Shown one piece after another: positions 33,294-41,949 of a stretch of DNA of 64,000 nt. How positions within the stretch are numbered: position 1 is the stretch's first letter; every line of letters starts with the position of its first letter. The DNA comes from Candidatus Wallbacteria bacterium (lineage in GTDB: Bacteria; Muiribacteriota; UBA6191; JACPRK01): NCBI GenBank assembly GCA_016190005.1, contig JACPRK010000146.1:21388-85387 (forward strand), read 5' to 3'. Below the pieces are notes generated by a model. That model did not search any database. It had not been told where the DNA came from and saw only the letters and a list, made by a program, of their open reading frames with translations. A program made the position numbers and the translations under genes.

Positions 33294-34595
33294 ATGACAG
33301 CAGCCGACAACGCCGGACCCACGCTCGAGGACGAGCTCGACGCGACGCTGCCTCCCGGGCCGAGCATGGCCCCCACCGAGGAGACTCGTCTGAGCGAGTA
33401 TTCGCGCGAGATCGAGCAGCTCACGCACGTGGCCGAAGGGTTCGGGCTCTCCTTCCATCCGATCTCGTTCCGCCGGGCCAGCCGCGACAACCTCTCTCTC
33501 GTGGCCAGCTTCGGGTTGCCGAACCGGTTCAGCCACTGGTACTTCGGCGGCATCTACAAGAACCTCAAGATCCAGCAGGACGAGCAGCTCTTCAGCATCC
33601 TGGAGCTCGTGCTCAACACCAACCCGGTTTACGCCTTCCTGCTCGACACCAACACGCACCTGGAGAACCTGGTCGTCATCGCGCACGTGCTGGGGCACGT
33701 CGACTTCTTCAAGAACAACTGCTGGTACACGCGCAGCGACCAGAACATGCTCAACAAGTGCGAGCTCCACTCGCGCACGTTGCGCCACCTGGGCGACAAG
33801 TTCGGCAAGGAGAAGGTCGACGCCGTCATCGCCGCCGCGCTCACCGTCTGTGGCAGCGTCAACAGCTTCGAGCAGAACCCGCACTTCAAGCGGGAGCGGC
33901 TGCTCTACTTCCTCAACGAGCAGCTCGACAAGCGCGCTCGCAAGGTCCGCCGCTCCGACCCGGCCTGGACCGACACTTACCTGGCTTCGCGCATCCTCGG
34001 AATGATCTGCGAGGAGACCGAGTACTTCGACCTGATCGGCCGCACCCAGATCATCAACGAGGGCTGGGCCAGCTTCATCGAGTTCAAGGTGCTCGAGAAG
34101 TTCCTCGACCCCTCGCAGTGGCTGGCCTTCAGCCTGCTCTTCTCGAAGCGCCCCCCGCCGTATCTGATCGGATTCACCCTCTTCGACAGCATCTTCAAGC
34201 AGCGCGGCTGGGACGGAGTGCTGCAGGTGCGCAGGAGCTACGAGGACATCGCATTCGTTGATCAGTTCCTCACGCAGGAGCTGTCACGGCGGTTGGACCT
34301 GTTCATGTTGGACAAGGAAAGCGGTGAAAAGGACTACGACGCGCGCAAGGTGAAGGAGCGTATCATCGAGGAGAAGCTCTTCAAGGGCGAGCCTCAGGTC
34401 CGCGTCACCGATTTCAACCCGGACACGCTCGCCGTCACGCTGAAGCACTCGGACGAGGAGCGCACGCTGGACAAGAAGCGATGCGAGCTCTTCCTGAAGG
34501 AAGTCCACCTTCTCTGGCCAAACGAGATCACGCTGCTCGATAACGAGAACATCTACCGGATCAACCAGCGCGGGTTCTCGCTCGAGAGGAAGTAG
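33294..34595 (+). CDS. SpoVR family protein (YcgB-like)
   Basis: 433 residues from ATG 33294; a GTG at 33261 that overlaps the yeaH stop (TAGTG) would add 11. Conserved SpoVR features: LTHVAEGFGLSFHPISF, the HVLGHVDFFKNN stretch with paired His, RTQIINEGWASF, and a C-terminal extended domain ending INQRGFSLERK. Named after a Bacillus gene needed for cortex formation, but the family is common in non-sporulating bacteria next to prkA and yeaH, as here. Biochemistry is not established. Confidence 0.92.
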   Translation: MTAADNAGPTLEDELDATLPPGPSMAPTEETRLSEYSREIEQLTHVAEGFGLSFHPISFRRASRDNLSLVASFGLPNRFSHWYFGGIYKNLKIQQDEQLFSILELVLNTNPVYAFLLDTNTHLENLVVIAHVLGHVDFFKNNCWYTRSDQNMLNKCELHSRTLRHLGDKFGKEKVDAVIAAALTVCGSVNSFEQNPHFKRERLLYFLNEQLDKRARKVRRSDPAWTDTYLASRILGMICEETEYFDLIGRTQIINEGWASFIEFKVLEKFLDPSQWLAFSLLFSKRPPPYLIGFTLFDSIFKQRGWDGVLQVRRSYEDIAFVDQFLTQELSRRLDLFMLDKESGEKDYDARKVKERIIEEKLFKGEPQVRVTDFNPDTLAVTLKHSDEERTLDKKRCELFLKEVHLLWPNEITLLDNENIYRINQRGFSLERK

Positions 34596-34661
34596 GCGGG
34601 AGGTGCGCGGCTGGCTCCGGCGGCGGGCGCGCGGTACTATGGCCGGGCGCGACTCGACACC

Positions 34662-35300
34662 ATGAAACCGCTGAAGCGACTGTGGGCCAAGCTTACCGGG
34701 AAGCCCGATCCGGACGATCCGCGGCAGATCTTCGAGGCGACCCTGGCGGACTTCCGGGAGAAGTACCGCAAGAGCCGCGACCTGGTCGCCGGGGTGCTGA
34801 GACAGCGGGACCAGGTCCGGGCAGCGCTCGACCAGAAGCGGGCCGAGCTCGAGGGCGTGCAGACCCAGGCGCGTCAGGCCGTCCAGTCCGGAGACGATGC
34901 AACGGCGCTCAGGTTCCTGGAGCGCGAGCCGATGCTGGAGCGGACCGTTGCCGACCTGGGCCGGCGCTACGAGATGCTGGAGCGCGAGGCCGCCCGCGCC
35001 CGCGAGGTCCTCCTGGAGCTGGACGCCGAAGTCGACCGGCTGGAGCGCGATAGGGACCGGGCGGCCTACCTCGACCAGACGGCCGATGCCCACGCCAGCC
35101 TGCGCTCGATGGTCCGCGACCTGGAATCCGGCACTGCATCGCCGGCGGTCGACCGGGCCCGCTCGTCGCTAGAGCATTCCGCTCTCACGCAGTCCATCGC
35201 CCACGACTTGGACGAGGCCGACCGGCGCGATTCTTCGTCGACCGCGCCCACGTCAGCGCAGGAGAGGCTCAAGGCGCTGAAGGGGAGGCTCGAGAAGTGA
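34662..35300 (+). CDS. PspA/IM30-like coiled-coil protein
   Basis: 212 residues, almost wholly charged alpha-helix. After a short N-terminus (KPLKRLWAKLTGKPDPDDP) come long coiled coils (VLRQRDQVRAALDQKRAELE, AVQSGDDATALRFLEREPML, LLELDAEVDRLERDRDRA). The pattern and length fit PspA/IM30 membrane-stress proteins, though I see no decisive motif. It lies 66 bases after the SpoVR gene and may share its operon. The last three codons before the stop, and the stop itself, are part of a heptamer array (GAGGCTC-GAGAAGT-GAGGCTT). Confidence 0.55.
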   Translation: MKPLKRLWAKLTGKPDPDDPRQIFEATLADFREKYRKSRDLVAGVLRQRDQVRAALDQKRAELEGVQTQARQAVQSGDDATALRFLEREPMLERTVADLGRRYEMLEREAARAREVLLELDAEVDRLERDRDRAAYLDQTADAHASLRSMVRDLESGTASPAVDRARSSLEHSALTQSIAHDLDEADRRDSSSTAPTSAQERLKALKGRLEK

Positions 35301-35380
35301 GGCTTGGGGGAGCAGGCTTGAGGCTTGAGGCTTGAGGGATCAGGCTTCAGGAGTCAGGAGTCAGGGGTGAGGGGACAGGG
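35285..35380. repeat. 7-bp tandem array overlapping the PspA-like gene's stop
   Basis: About thirteen 7-bp units of types GAGGCTT, CAGGCTT, CAGGAGT, GAGGGAT. The TGA stop 35298-35300 is the junction of GAGAAGT and GAGGCTT, and the codons for L-E-K come from the first two units. Confidence 0.85.
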
Positions 35381-35413
35381 CCAAGCGCTGGGGGAGTCGT
35401 GTCCAGTCCGCTC

Positions 35414-35455
35414 CTACTGTCTACTGGCTACTGACTGCTGGCTACTGACTACTCC
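35414..35455. repeat. 7-bp tandem array, CTACTGR type
   Basis: Six units: CTACTGT, CTACTGG, CTACTGA, CTGCTGG, CTACTGA, CTACTCC. It ends 9 bases short of the stop of the convergent tandem-receiver gene and is the same family as the right arm near 32070. Confidence 0.8.
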
Positions 35456-35463
35456 CTCCCCCC

Positions 35464-36282
35464 CTACGCGGACGCGTCCGCAACGGGCATCGCCGCGGCC
35501 TGGGCTTCGGCTTCGAGCTTCTTGTCGAGGATCTCGTCGACTTCGAGCGCCAGCGTTACGTTGTCGAAGGGCTTCTTGATGACCTTGGCCACGTGGAACT
35601 TCTTGAGCTTGTCCAGCTCGCGCTTGTTGCTGAGGCCGGTCAGCACGATGACGGGGATCTGCTTCGTCCCGTCGTCGGCCCGCAGCTTCTCCAGGAGCTG
35701 AAAGCCGTCCACTTTCGGCATGACCAGATCCAGGATGATGAGCGACGGACCCAGCAGCATGGCTCGCTCGAAGGCACTCTCGCCGTCGAGCGCCGTGTTG
35801 ACCTTATAGCCGCGTTGTTCCAGCGCGAACCGTATCAGGTTCACGGTCAGAACGCTGTCGTCGGCGACCAGGATCAGCTCCTCGCTCTTGCGCTCGTAGG
35901 TGTCGAACAGCGCCTTGACCTTGTCGGGCAAGTAGCGCAGCTCGGGGCCCTTCACGATGTAATCATTCACCCCACACTCGAAGGCGCGGTCGATGTCGAC
36001 CTCGCTCTCTCGGGAGCTGATCATGATGATCGGGATATGGCCCGTCGAGGTGTTCTCCTTGATGAGACGGGCCAGCATGTAGCCGTTCGTGTCCGGAAGC
36101 TCCGTCGCCAGAATGATGAGCGAGGGCAAGTCCGCAGGACTGCGCGCGCTCAGGTGGACCATCGCTTCCTTGGCCGTGCGGCACGGGATGACCTCCGCGC
36201 CCTCTCCGGAGAACTTGAGGGCTTTGAGGATAATGTCCTGGAGCAAGTAGCTCTGCTCAACGGCGAGTATGCGCTTTTTCAT
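35464..36282 (-). CDS. Tandem receiver protein, first receiver degenerate
   Basis: 272 residues from ATG 36282, which has GGGAGG just upstream. Two receiver domains in tandem, no output domain. Receiver 1 (residues about 1-125) lacks key residues: AVEQS in place of the Asp pair, and LIILATELPDTNG where the phospho-Asp should be (Ala at that position); the Lys in YIVKGP remains. Receiver 2 (about 130-250) is canonical: LVADDS, LIILDLVMPKVDG, VIVLTG, VIKKPFD. The first domain may be a phosphorylation-independent interaction module. Confidence 0.88.
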   Translation of the reverse strand: MKKRILAVEQSYLLQDIILKALKFSGEGAEVIPCRTAKEAMVHLSARSPADLPSLIILATELPDTNGYMLARLIKENTSTGHIPIIMISSRESEVDIDRAFECGVNDYIVKGPELRYLPDKVKALFDTYERKSEELILVADDSVLTVNLIRFALEQRGYKVNTALDGESAFERAMLLGPSLIILDLVMPKVDGFQLLEKLRADDGTKQIPVIVLTGLSNKRELDKLKKFHVAKVIKKPFDNVTLALEVDEILDKKLEAEAQAAAMPVADASA

Positions 36283-36358
36283 CAGCCTCCCTGGTGACGA
36301 GATCCCGACCCGGATACCCCCCGACCCCTTTTTACTATGATACACTCCGCACTTACAC

Positions 36359-36913
36359 ATGAGGAGCCCCCATCACCAGTTCCGGATCGCGCTCGCGGGC
36401 CTTTTTGCCGCACTCGCGTTCGTTCTTGGCCGCATGCCTCGACCGCCAGGTGTCGAATGTGTGACATTTTCGGTGTTTGTGGCGGGCTACGTCGGCGGGG
36501 CGTTCGTCGGCGGCGTCTGCGGCGCCATCCTCACCATCCTCCAGATCACCTTCGGGGGGGGCGCCAACATTATCCTGGCGATGGCCCAGCTCGTCGGCTT
36601 CTCCACCGCCGGCGCCGCCGGCCACTGGGTCGCGGGCCGGCCGCCGTCATTCGGAGTGCTCGGGCTGACGGGGGTTGCCCTCACGGTCTGGTATGAGCTC
36701 TTGGTGAACCTGGCGCTCATTCCGGGCAGCGGTCTGTCTGCCTATCAGATCTTCGCGGCTGGCGCGCTTTTCAGCCTGGCCCACATCCTCAACAACGCCG
36801 TCGTCTTCGAGGTCGGCCGCTACCTGCTGTTCGCGCTGGAGCGACACCCCGCCTTCGCCGCGTTCCGCCGGTCCTGTGCTCTCGAAGCGGGCGCAGGCCT
36901 CAAACCGGTTTGA
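36359..36913 (+). CDS. ECF-transporter S-component-like membrane protein
   Basis: 184 residues with five or six hydrophobic helices. The N-terminal stretch (RIALAGLFAALAFVLGR, then VAGYVGGAFVGGVCGAI) and the Gly-rich loops resemble substrate-binding S components of energy-coupling-factor vitamin and metal importers. No ATPase or EcfT gene is in the window, so it would share a module elsewhere. It overlaps larC by four bases (TTGA), so it belongs to the lar operon. A nickel, nicotinate or related uptake role would fit the operon but is inference. Confidence 0.55.
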   Translation: MRSPHHQFRIALAGLFAALAFVLGRMPRPPGVECVTFSVFVAGYVGGAFVGGVCGAILTILQITFGGGANIILAMAQLVGFSTAGAAGHWVAGRPPSFGVLGLTGVALTVWYELLVNLALIPGSGLSAYQIFAAGALFSLAHILNNAVVFEVGRYLLFALERHPAFAAFRRSCALEAGAGLKPV

Positions 36914-38067
36914 AGTCGCTCCACTTCGATATCTTCGCCGGCATCAGCGGCGACATGATCCTCGGGGCGCTGGTCGACTGCGGGCTCGAGGCCGGCGAGC
37001 TCCAAGCCCAGCTTTCTCGCATGGCGCTCCCCGGCTTTCGACTCCAGGCGTGCAAGGTCGCCCGCGGCGAGCTGTCCGGCACGAAGGTCGACTTGCTCCT
37101 GCCGCAGGAGGACGCGCACCGCGGCCTGAGGGACATCGAGAGAATCCTCGACGAGGCGCCGTACTCCGCCTGGGTCCAGGAGCGCGCGCGCACCATCTTT
37201 CGCCGCATCGCCGAGGCTGAGTCGCTCATCCACCAGATGCCGCTCGAGGAGATCCACTTCCACGAGATCGGCGCCATGGACAGCATTCTCGATGTCACCG
37301 GCGCCGTGCTGGGCCTGGAGCTGCTGGGAGTCGAGCGGGTGACTTCCAGCTCCGTGCCGCTCGGCCGGGGCTATGTCGACGTGGCGCACGGCACGATGCC
37401 CGTACCGGCCCCGGCGACCCTGGAGGTGCTGAAGGGCGTCCCGTGCCGGCCCGGCGTCGAGAGCGGTGAGGTCACGACCCCGACCGGCGCCGCATTCATC
37501 GCCGTGATGGCCGCCGAGTTCGGCGATATGCCGCCCGCCCGCCCGCGGGCCATCGGCTACGGCGCCGGCAGCCGACCCGGAGAGCGCGTGCCGAACCTGC
37601 TCCGCGTCATCCTCGCCGACACGGAAGCTTCGGCCGGAGGCGAGATCGTCGGGCTCGAGGCGAACCTGGACGACATGAATCCGCAGCTCTTTGGCTATCT
37701 GCTCGAGCGGCTCTTCGGGGCCGGCGCCCTCGACGTCTTCATGACCCCCATCTACATGAAGAAGAACCGGCCGGGCACCCAGCTCACGGTTCTCTGCAAG
37801 GCCCCCGAGGTGCCTGCCCTGCGCGACATCGTCTTCGCCGAGACGCCGACTCTTGGGATTCGCTTCGCGCGCATGGAGCGCTGGGAGCTGCCGCGAGCCT
37901 TCCTGGAAGTCGAGACTTGTTTCGGCACGATCCGCGTGAAGACCGCCGGTACCAAGATGGCTCCCGAATTCGAGGATTGCGCCGCGGCCGCTCGCAAGAG
38001 CAAGATACCGATCAGTGAAGTCTTCGAGGAGGCGCTGCGCCGCGCGCGCGAGCTGAGTCGAGGCTGA
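36910..38067 (+). CDS. larC: Nickel-pincer cofactor biosynthesis protein LarC
   Basis: 385 residues from a TTG start overlapping the previous stop. The N-terminal LHFDIFAGISGDMILGAL, IHFHEIGAMDSILDV and VTTPTGAAF are typical of LarC, the CTP-dependent cyclometallase that inserts nickel into the pincer precursor. The C-terminal nucleotide-binding part (GLEANLDDMNPQLFGYLLER, DVFMTPIYMKKNRPG) is in the same frame. So this is a single continuous gene, unlike the Lactobacillus larC1/larC2 pair, which needs a programmed frameshift. larE follows 12 bases later. Confidence 0.93.
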   Translation: MKSLHFDIFAGISGDMILGALVDCGLEAGELQAQLSRMALPGFRLQACKVARGELSGTKVDLLLPQEDAHRGLRDIERILDEAPYSAWVQERARTIFRRIAEAESLIHQMPLEEIHFHEIGAMDSILDVTGAVLGLELLGVERVTSSSVPLGRGYVDVAHGTMPVPAPATLEVLKGVPCRPGVESGEVTTPTGAAFIAVMAAEFGDMPPARPRAIGYGAGSRPGERVPNLLRVILADTEASAGGEIVGLEANLDDMNPQLFGYLLERLFGAGALDVFMTPIYMKKNRPGTQLTVLCKAPEVPALRDIVFAETPTLGIRFARMERWELPRAFLEVETCFGTIRVKTAGTKMAPEFEDCAAAARKSKIPISEVFEEALRRARELSRG

Positions 38068-38079
38068 GCAGCGGTACCG

Positions 38080-38949
38080 ATGCACCAGGAAAAACTCGAA
38101 AAGTTGCGGGCGATACTCCGGGAGATGGGCTCGGTGGTCATCGCTTACTCGGGGGGCGTCGACAGCGCCTTCCTGGCCAAAGTGGCGTTCGACACGCTCG
38201 GCCCGCGGGCGCTGGCGATCACGGCCCGGTCGGCCTCTTACCCGCAGCGCGAACTGGACGAGGCTGTCGAGCTGGCGCGCGAGATCGGCATCCGGCTCGA
38301 GCTCGTCGACACCGGCGAAGTCGCCCAGGAGGAGTACGCGCGCAACGGCCCCGATCGCTGCTACTTCTGCAAGAAGGAACTGTTCTCGTCGCTCGGACCG
38401 ATCGCCCGCCGGGAGGGGTTCACCGAGATAGCGTTCGGCGCCATCACCGACGACATGAAGGACCACCGCCCGGGCCATCAGGCCGCGCGCGAGTACCGAG
38501 TGCGGGCGCCGCTGGTCGAAGCGGGGCTATCCAAGACCGACGTGCGGGAGCTCTCGCGGAGCATGGGGCTGCGCACCTGGGACAAGCCGCAGTCGGCCTG
38601 CCTCTCTTCGCGCGTGCAGTACGGGCTACGCATCGATCCAGAGCTCCTGGGCCGCATCGACCGGGGCGAGCAGCTCCTGCGAGAGCTCGGTTTCCGGGAG
38701 CTGCGCGTCCGCCACGAGGGAAGGACTGCCCGAGTGGAGGTCCCGCTCGATCGACTTCCGCGGGTTCTCGAGCTGCGCGCGGAGATTGTCTCGCGACTGA
38801 AGACCTTGGGCTACGCCTACGTCACGCTCGACCTCGAGGGGTTCCGTTCGGGCAGTATGAACCTGGCGCTTGCGAAGCTTCCCGTGGTAGAGGATGAGCA
38901 TCGACAGGGGGTTGCCGAAACCGAAGACGCTCGGGGGAGCCGACGATGA
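38080..38949 (+). CDS. larE: ATP-dependent sulfur transferase LarE
   Basis: 289 residues. PP-loop ATPase signature [19 protein letters not shown] (residues about 19-37), CYFCKKEL, and [11 protein letters not shown] with Cys174, which matches in position the sacrificial sulfur-donor cysteine (Cys176) of Lactobacillus LarE. The extra CxxC (94-97) could, with Cys174, hold an iron-sulfur cluster as reported for some LarE proteins; that is recall and not certain for this branch. It makes the bis-thiocarboxylate form of the pincer precursor. It overlaps larB by four bases. Confidence 0.93.
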   Translation: MHQEKLEKLRAILREMGSVVIAYSGGVDSAFLAKVAFDTLGPRALAITARSASYPQRELDEAVELAREIGIRLELVDTGEVAQEEYARNGPDRCYFCKKELFSSLGPIARREGFTEIAFGAITDDMKDHRPGHQAAREYRVRAPLVEAGLSKTDVRELSRSMGLRTWDKPQSACLSSRVQYGLRIDPELLGRIDRGEQLLRELGFRELRVRHEGRTARVEVPLDRLPRVLELRAEIVSRLKTLGYAYVTLDLEGFRSGSMNLALAKLPVVEDEHRQGVAETEDARGSRR

Positions 38950-39689
38950 ACGTCCGGGTGCTGCTGGAGGCGGTGCAGGAAGGCCGCATGACGATCGCCG
39001 AGGCCGAGAAGAGCCTCCGCGACCTGGCCTTCGAAGCGACGCCGTTCGCGCACATCGACCACCACCGATTGCTGCGGCGCGGCTTCCCCGAGGTGGTCTA
39101 CTGCGAGGGCAAGACGACCCAGCAGTCGGCCGAGATTTTCAGCCGTCTGGCGCTGAAGAATCCGAACGTGCTGGCCACCCGGGCCGATCCGGAGGTCTTC
39201 GAGGCGGTCAAGGCGCAGCTTCCTGAGGCGACCTACGACGAGCTGGCGCGCTGCATTCACCTGCACCGTGACCAGGCTGTCAGCGGGTACGGCACTATCC
39301 TGGTCGTCACCGCCGGAACCGCTGATCTTCCCGTGGCTCGCGAGGCCTACGTGACCGCCGAGATCATGGGGAACAAGACGGTGCTGATCTCCGACGTCGG
39401 CGTCTCGGGCATTCACCGTCTGCTGGCTTACAAGGAGACGCTGCAGAGCGCGGCGGTCATCATCGTGGTGGCGGGGATGGAGGGGGCACTGCCCAGCGTC
39501 GTGGGCGGGCTGGTCGACTGTCCAGTCATTGCCGTTCCGACCTCCGTCGGCTACGGTGCCAGCTTCGGAGGCGTCGCAGCGCTTCTGGCCATGCTGAACG
39601 GCTGCTCCTCGGGGATGACCGTCGTGAACATCGACAACGGTTTCGGCGCGGCCTACGCGGCCAGCCTCATGAACCGCAAGCGTCCTTAG
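38946..39689 (+). CDS. larB: Pyridinium-3,5-biscarboxylic acid mononucleotide synthase LarB
   Basis: 247 residues. The N-terminal helical part ([19 protein letters not shown]) is followed by an AIR-carboxylase (PurE-like) fold: [29 protein letters not shown] and [17 protein letters not shown]. LarB carboxylates and hydrolyses nicotinic acid adenine dinucleotide, the first step to the nickel-pincer cofactor. ATG overlaps the larE stop (ATGA), so larC-larE-larB and the S-like protein form one operon. No larA-type racemase gene is in the window. The stop overlaps that of the convergent HD gene. Confidence 0.94.
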   Translation: MNVRVLLEAVQEGRMTIAEAEKSLRDLAFEATPFAHIDHHRLLRRGFPEVVYCEGKTTQQSAEIFSRLALKNPNVLATRADPEVFEAVKAQLPEATYDELARCIHLHRDQAVSGYGTILVVTAGTADLPVAREAYVTAEIMGNKTVLISDVGVSGIHRLLAYKETLQSAAVIIVVAGMEGALPSVVGGLVDCPVIAVPTSVGYGASFGGVAALLAMLNGCSSGMTVVNIDNGFGAAYAASLMNRKRP

Positions 39690-40492
39690 CGGCCCGGGAG
39701 CTCGGAGGCGACGCCGGCAGCGGCAACGGGGAGCAGCTCTCGGAGGTTCCAGTCGTCATAGGCGTTGCCGTTGATGCCCTTGACGTCTGCCTCGGTGAGC
39801 GCGGCCAGGAAGTCGAGGTTTGGGCGGGTCCGCAGCGCCCGGGCGAGAGCCGTCCGCCAGACTGCGACCTGGGCCGGCTTGGCGAAACTGGGTTCGCGGA
39901 GGGAGCGCTGCAGAACGCCGAGGTCGCGGTGATGGGCCAGCATCTTCGCGACCCAGGCGGCCTCGCCGGGCTCCAGCTCCAGGGCCACGGCGTGCTTGCG
40001 GATGTAGGCGGCGCACAGGGCCGGGTGGGACGGGTCCTGGAGCTGGCGGCCGGAGGCGCTGCGGGGCGAGTCGAGCTTGCCCATGTCGTGGAGCAGGGCC
40101 GTGAGGCAGCCGACGAAAAATGTGCGCCGGTTGACGCGCGAGGAGCGACCGTGCTGGCCGCGGGCGTAGTGGTAGAGCGCGCGCAGGCCGTGCTCGGCGA
40201 TGGTGTGCGGGTGCTTCGGGTCGTCTGCGTGGAGGCGCATCGCCTCGGCCCAGCGGGGAACGCGGCTGGCCAGGACTCGCAGCTCGGCTGCGACGCGGTT
40301 GCGGTCCAGCTCGCCGTCGGTTCGGGGCCGGTCCTCGCCCGTGACGAAGTCCTTCTCGGCCAGCGCCAGGACGGCCTTCTCCAGGATGCCGGCGAGGACC
40401 GGCGTGGGCGTCGCGAGGGCGAGGGCGGCGGCGAAGCCGACCCAAACTACCGGTTGGAGCCACTGGGTCTTCCGGATACGAGATGCGATCAT
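39686..40492 (-). CDS. HD-domain protein with N-terminal signal or anchor segment
   Basis: 268 residues. An N-terminal hydrophobic segment (PVVWVGFAAALALATPTPVLA) looks like a signal peptide, then an HD-type metal-dependent phosphohydrolase domain with HTIAEHGLRALYHY, the HD pair in LLHDMGKLDSP and LAHHRDLG. Most HD phosphohydrolases are cytoplasmic, so export would be unusual. If the segment is uncleaved it would anchor the domain instead. The start overlaps the aroB stop (ATGA), so it is translated after aroB. The substrate is not predictable. Confidence 0.75.
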   Translation of the reverse strand: MIASRIRKTQWLQPVVWVGFAAALALATPTPVLAGILEKAVLALAEKDFVTGEDRPRTDGELDRNRVAAELRVLASRVPRWAEAMRLHADDPKHPHTIAEHGLRALYHYARGQHGRSSRVNRRTFFVGCLTALLHDMGKLDSPRSASGRQLQDPSHPALCAAYIRKHAVALELEPGEAAWVAKMLAHHRDLGVLQRSLREPSFAKPAQVAVWRTALARALRTRPNLDFLAALTEADVKGINGNAYDDWNLRELLPVAAAGVASELPGR

Positions 40493-41601
40493 CGCTTGCC
40501 TCCGCGCGCCGGGCGCACGCCGATGCGGTCGAGGCGCCGAGCGAGCTCTGCATAGGCCCGGGCCAAGAGCGGCTCCGGGAGGCCGACGGCTTCCTCGACT
40601 TCGCCCAGGCCCAGGGGGAGCACGAACAGCAGCCGCCCCTGGTGAGCCTTCTTGTCGTGGAGCATCAGCTCCATCAGCCGACGGAACGGCACCGAGGGCA
40701 CGGCTAGCGGCACTCCGAGAGATTCGTAGAGCTCGAGCACGGCTTCGAAGTGGGCCTCGGAGGCGCGCTCGCGCAGGATGGAGAGCTGGAACGCGTAGAG
40801 CGTGCCGACGGCGACGGCCTCGCCGTGAAGGTAGCCGCGGTAGCGGGTCGCTGCTTCGAGCGCATGCCCCAGCGTGTGGCCCAGGTTGAGCCGCCGGCGC
40901 GGTCCGGCTTCGCGCTCGTCGAGCGCCACGACGGCCGCCTTGTTACGCACCGAGTCGGCGACGACTCGCGCCAGGTCCCACTTTCCGAAGGGGGTCGAGC
41001 GGCAGTGGGTCAAAAGCTCGCGATCGCCCAGCAGGCCGTACTTCACGGCCTCGACGGCGCCGGCGGCCAGCTGGGCAGCAGGCAGCGTGTCGAGCGTGGC
41101 CAGGTCCGCGACGACTGCGACCGGCTGGTGGAAGGCCCCGATGACGTTCTTGCCGAGCGGGTGGTTGACGGCGACCTTGCCGCCGACAGAGCTGTCGACC
41201 ATCGCCAGGAGAGTCGTCGGGACCTGGACCAAGGGCACGCCGCGCATGAACGTGGCTGCGACGAAGCCGGCAAGGTCGCCGATCACGCCGCCGCCGAAGG
41301 CGACGATGCCAGTTTTGCGATCGCAACCGGCCTTCAGGAGGCCGTCATACAGCCGGGAGGCCCAGGCGAGGCTCTTGGCCTGCTCGCCGGACGGCACCTG
41401 CAGGACGGCGGCGGGCTCCAGCTCCCCCAGTCCGGCCAGGAGTGCCCGCCCGTGCTGGCGCCAGACGACCGGCTCGGTGACGACGACCAGGTCGCGCCCG
41501 GTCATGGAGTCGTCGAGCAGCCTGCGCAGCTGTTCGAGCAACCCGCGCCCAATCGTGACAGCGTACCGGCACGCCGGCAGCCGGACCTCGACGGCTCGCA
41601 T
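40489..41601 (-). CDS. aroB: 3-dehydroquinate synthase
   Basis: 370 residues, usual length. NAD- and zinc-dependent cyclisation of DAHP to 3-dehydroquinate in the shikimate pathway. Seen: PSGEQAKSL, the glycine-rich GIVAFGGGVIGDLAGFVAATF, VPTTLLAMVDSSVGGK, KNVIGAFHQP, the zinc ligands in EAVKYGLLGD, LNLGHTLGHALE and GYLHGEAVAVG. Upstream are two tRNA-Ser genes; downstream is the overlapping HD gene. No other aro genes are nearby. Confidence 0.96.
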   Translation of the reverse strand: MRAVEVRLPACRYAVTIGRGLLEQLRRLLDDSMTGRDLVVVTEPVVWRQHGRALLAGLGELEPAAVLQVPSGEQAKSLAWASRLYDGLLKAGCDRKTGIVAFGGGVIGDLAGFVAATFMRGVPLVQVPTTLLAMVDSSVGGKVAVNHPLGKNVIGAFHQPVAVVADLATLDTLPAAQLAAGAVEAVKYGLLGDRELLTHCRSTPFGKWDLARVVADSVRNKAAVVALDEREAGPRRRLNLGHTLGHALEAATRYRGYLHGEAVAVGTLYAFQLSILRERASEAHFEAVLELYESLGVPLAVPSVPFRRLMELMLHDKKAHQGRLLFVLPLGLGEVEEAVGLPEPLLARAYAELARRLDRIGVRPARGGKR

Positions 41602-41618
41602 CGTTAGCGCGGGAAGAC

Positions 41619-41710
<92 letters not shown>

Positions 41711-41790
41711 GGGTATGGTCTTCGCTCTGCTTCGGGGAACTCCTCGCGGCCCGAGCCGCGTCCCGTCGACGCTTCCCCGCTGGGCGCGAG

Positions 41791-41875
41791 CGGAGGAAGA
41801 GGGATTCGAACCCCCGAGGACTTGCGCCCTAGCGGTTTTCAAGACCGCCGCCTTCAACCACTCGGCCATTCCTCC
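41791..41875 (-). tRNA. tRNA-Ser (anticodon TGA)
   Basis: On the minus strand GGAGGAA pairs with TTCCTCC, discriminator G, no encoded CCA (CTC follows). D arm TGGCCGAGTGG, anticodon arm GCGGT-CTTGAAA-ACCGC (anticodon TGA), long variable arm, T-loop GGTTCGAATCCC. It lies 80 bases upstream of the GCT gene and on the same strand. Confidence 0.94.
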
Positions 41876-41949
41876 GGGATTGGGGCCGTACTCTACCATG
41901 GACGCGGCGACCGGTCAACGTGTGCGGCAAGCCGGGGTGCGGCCTTTCG

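Noticed and set aside
36910..38067. Programmed frameshift in larC as in Lactobacillus
   Set aside because: Both halves are in one continuous frame here.
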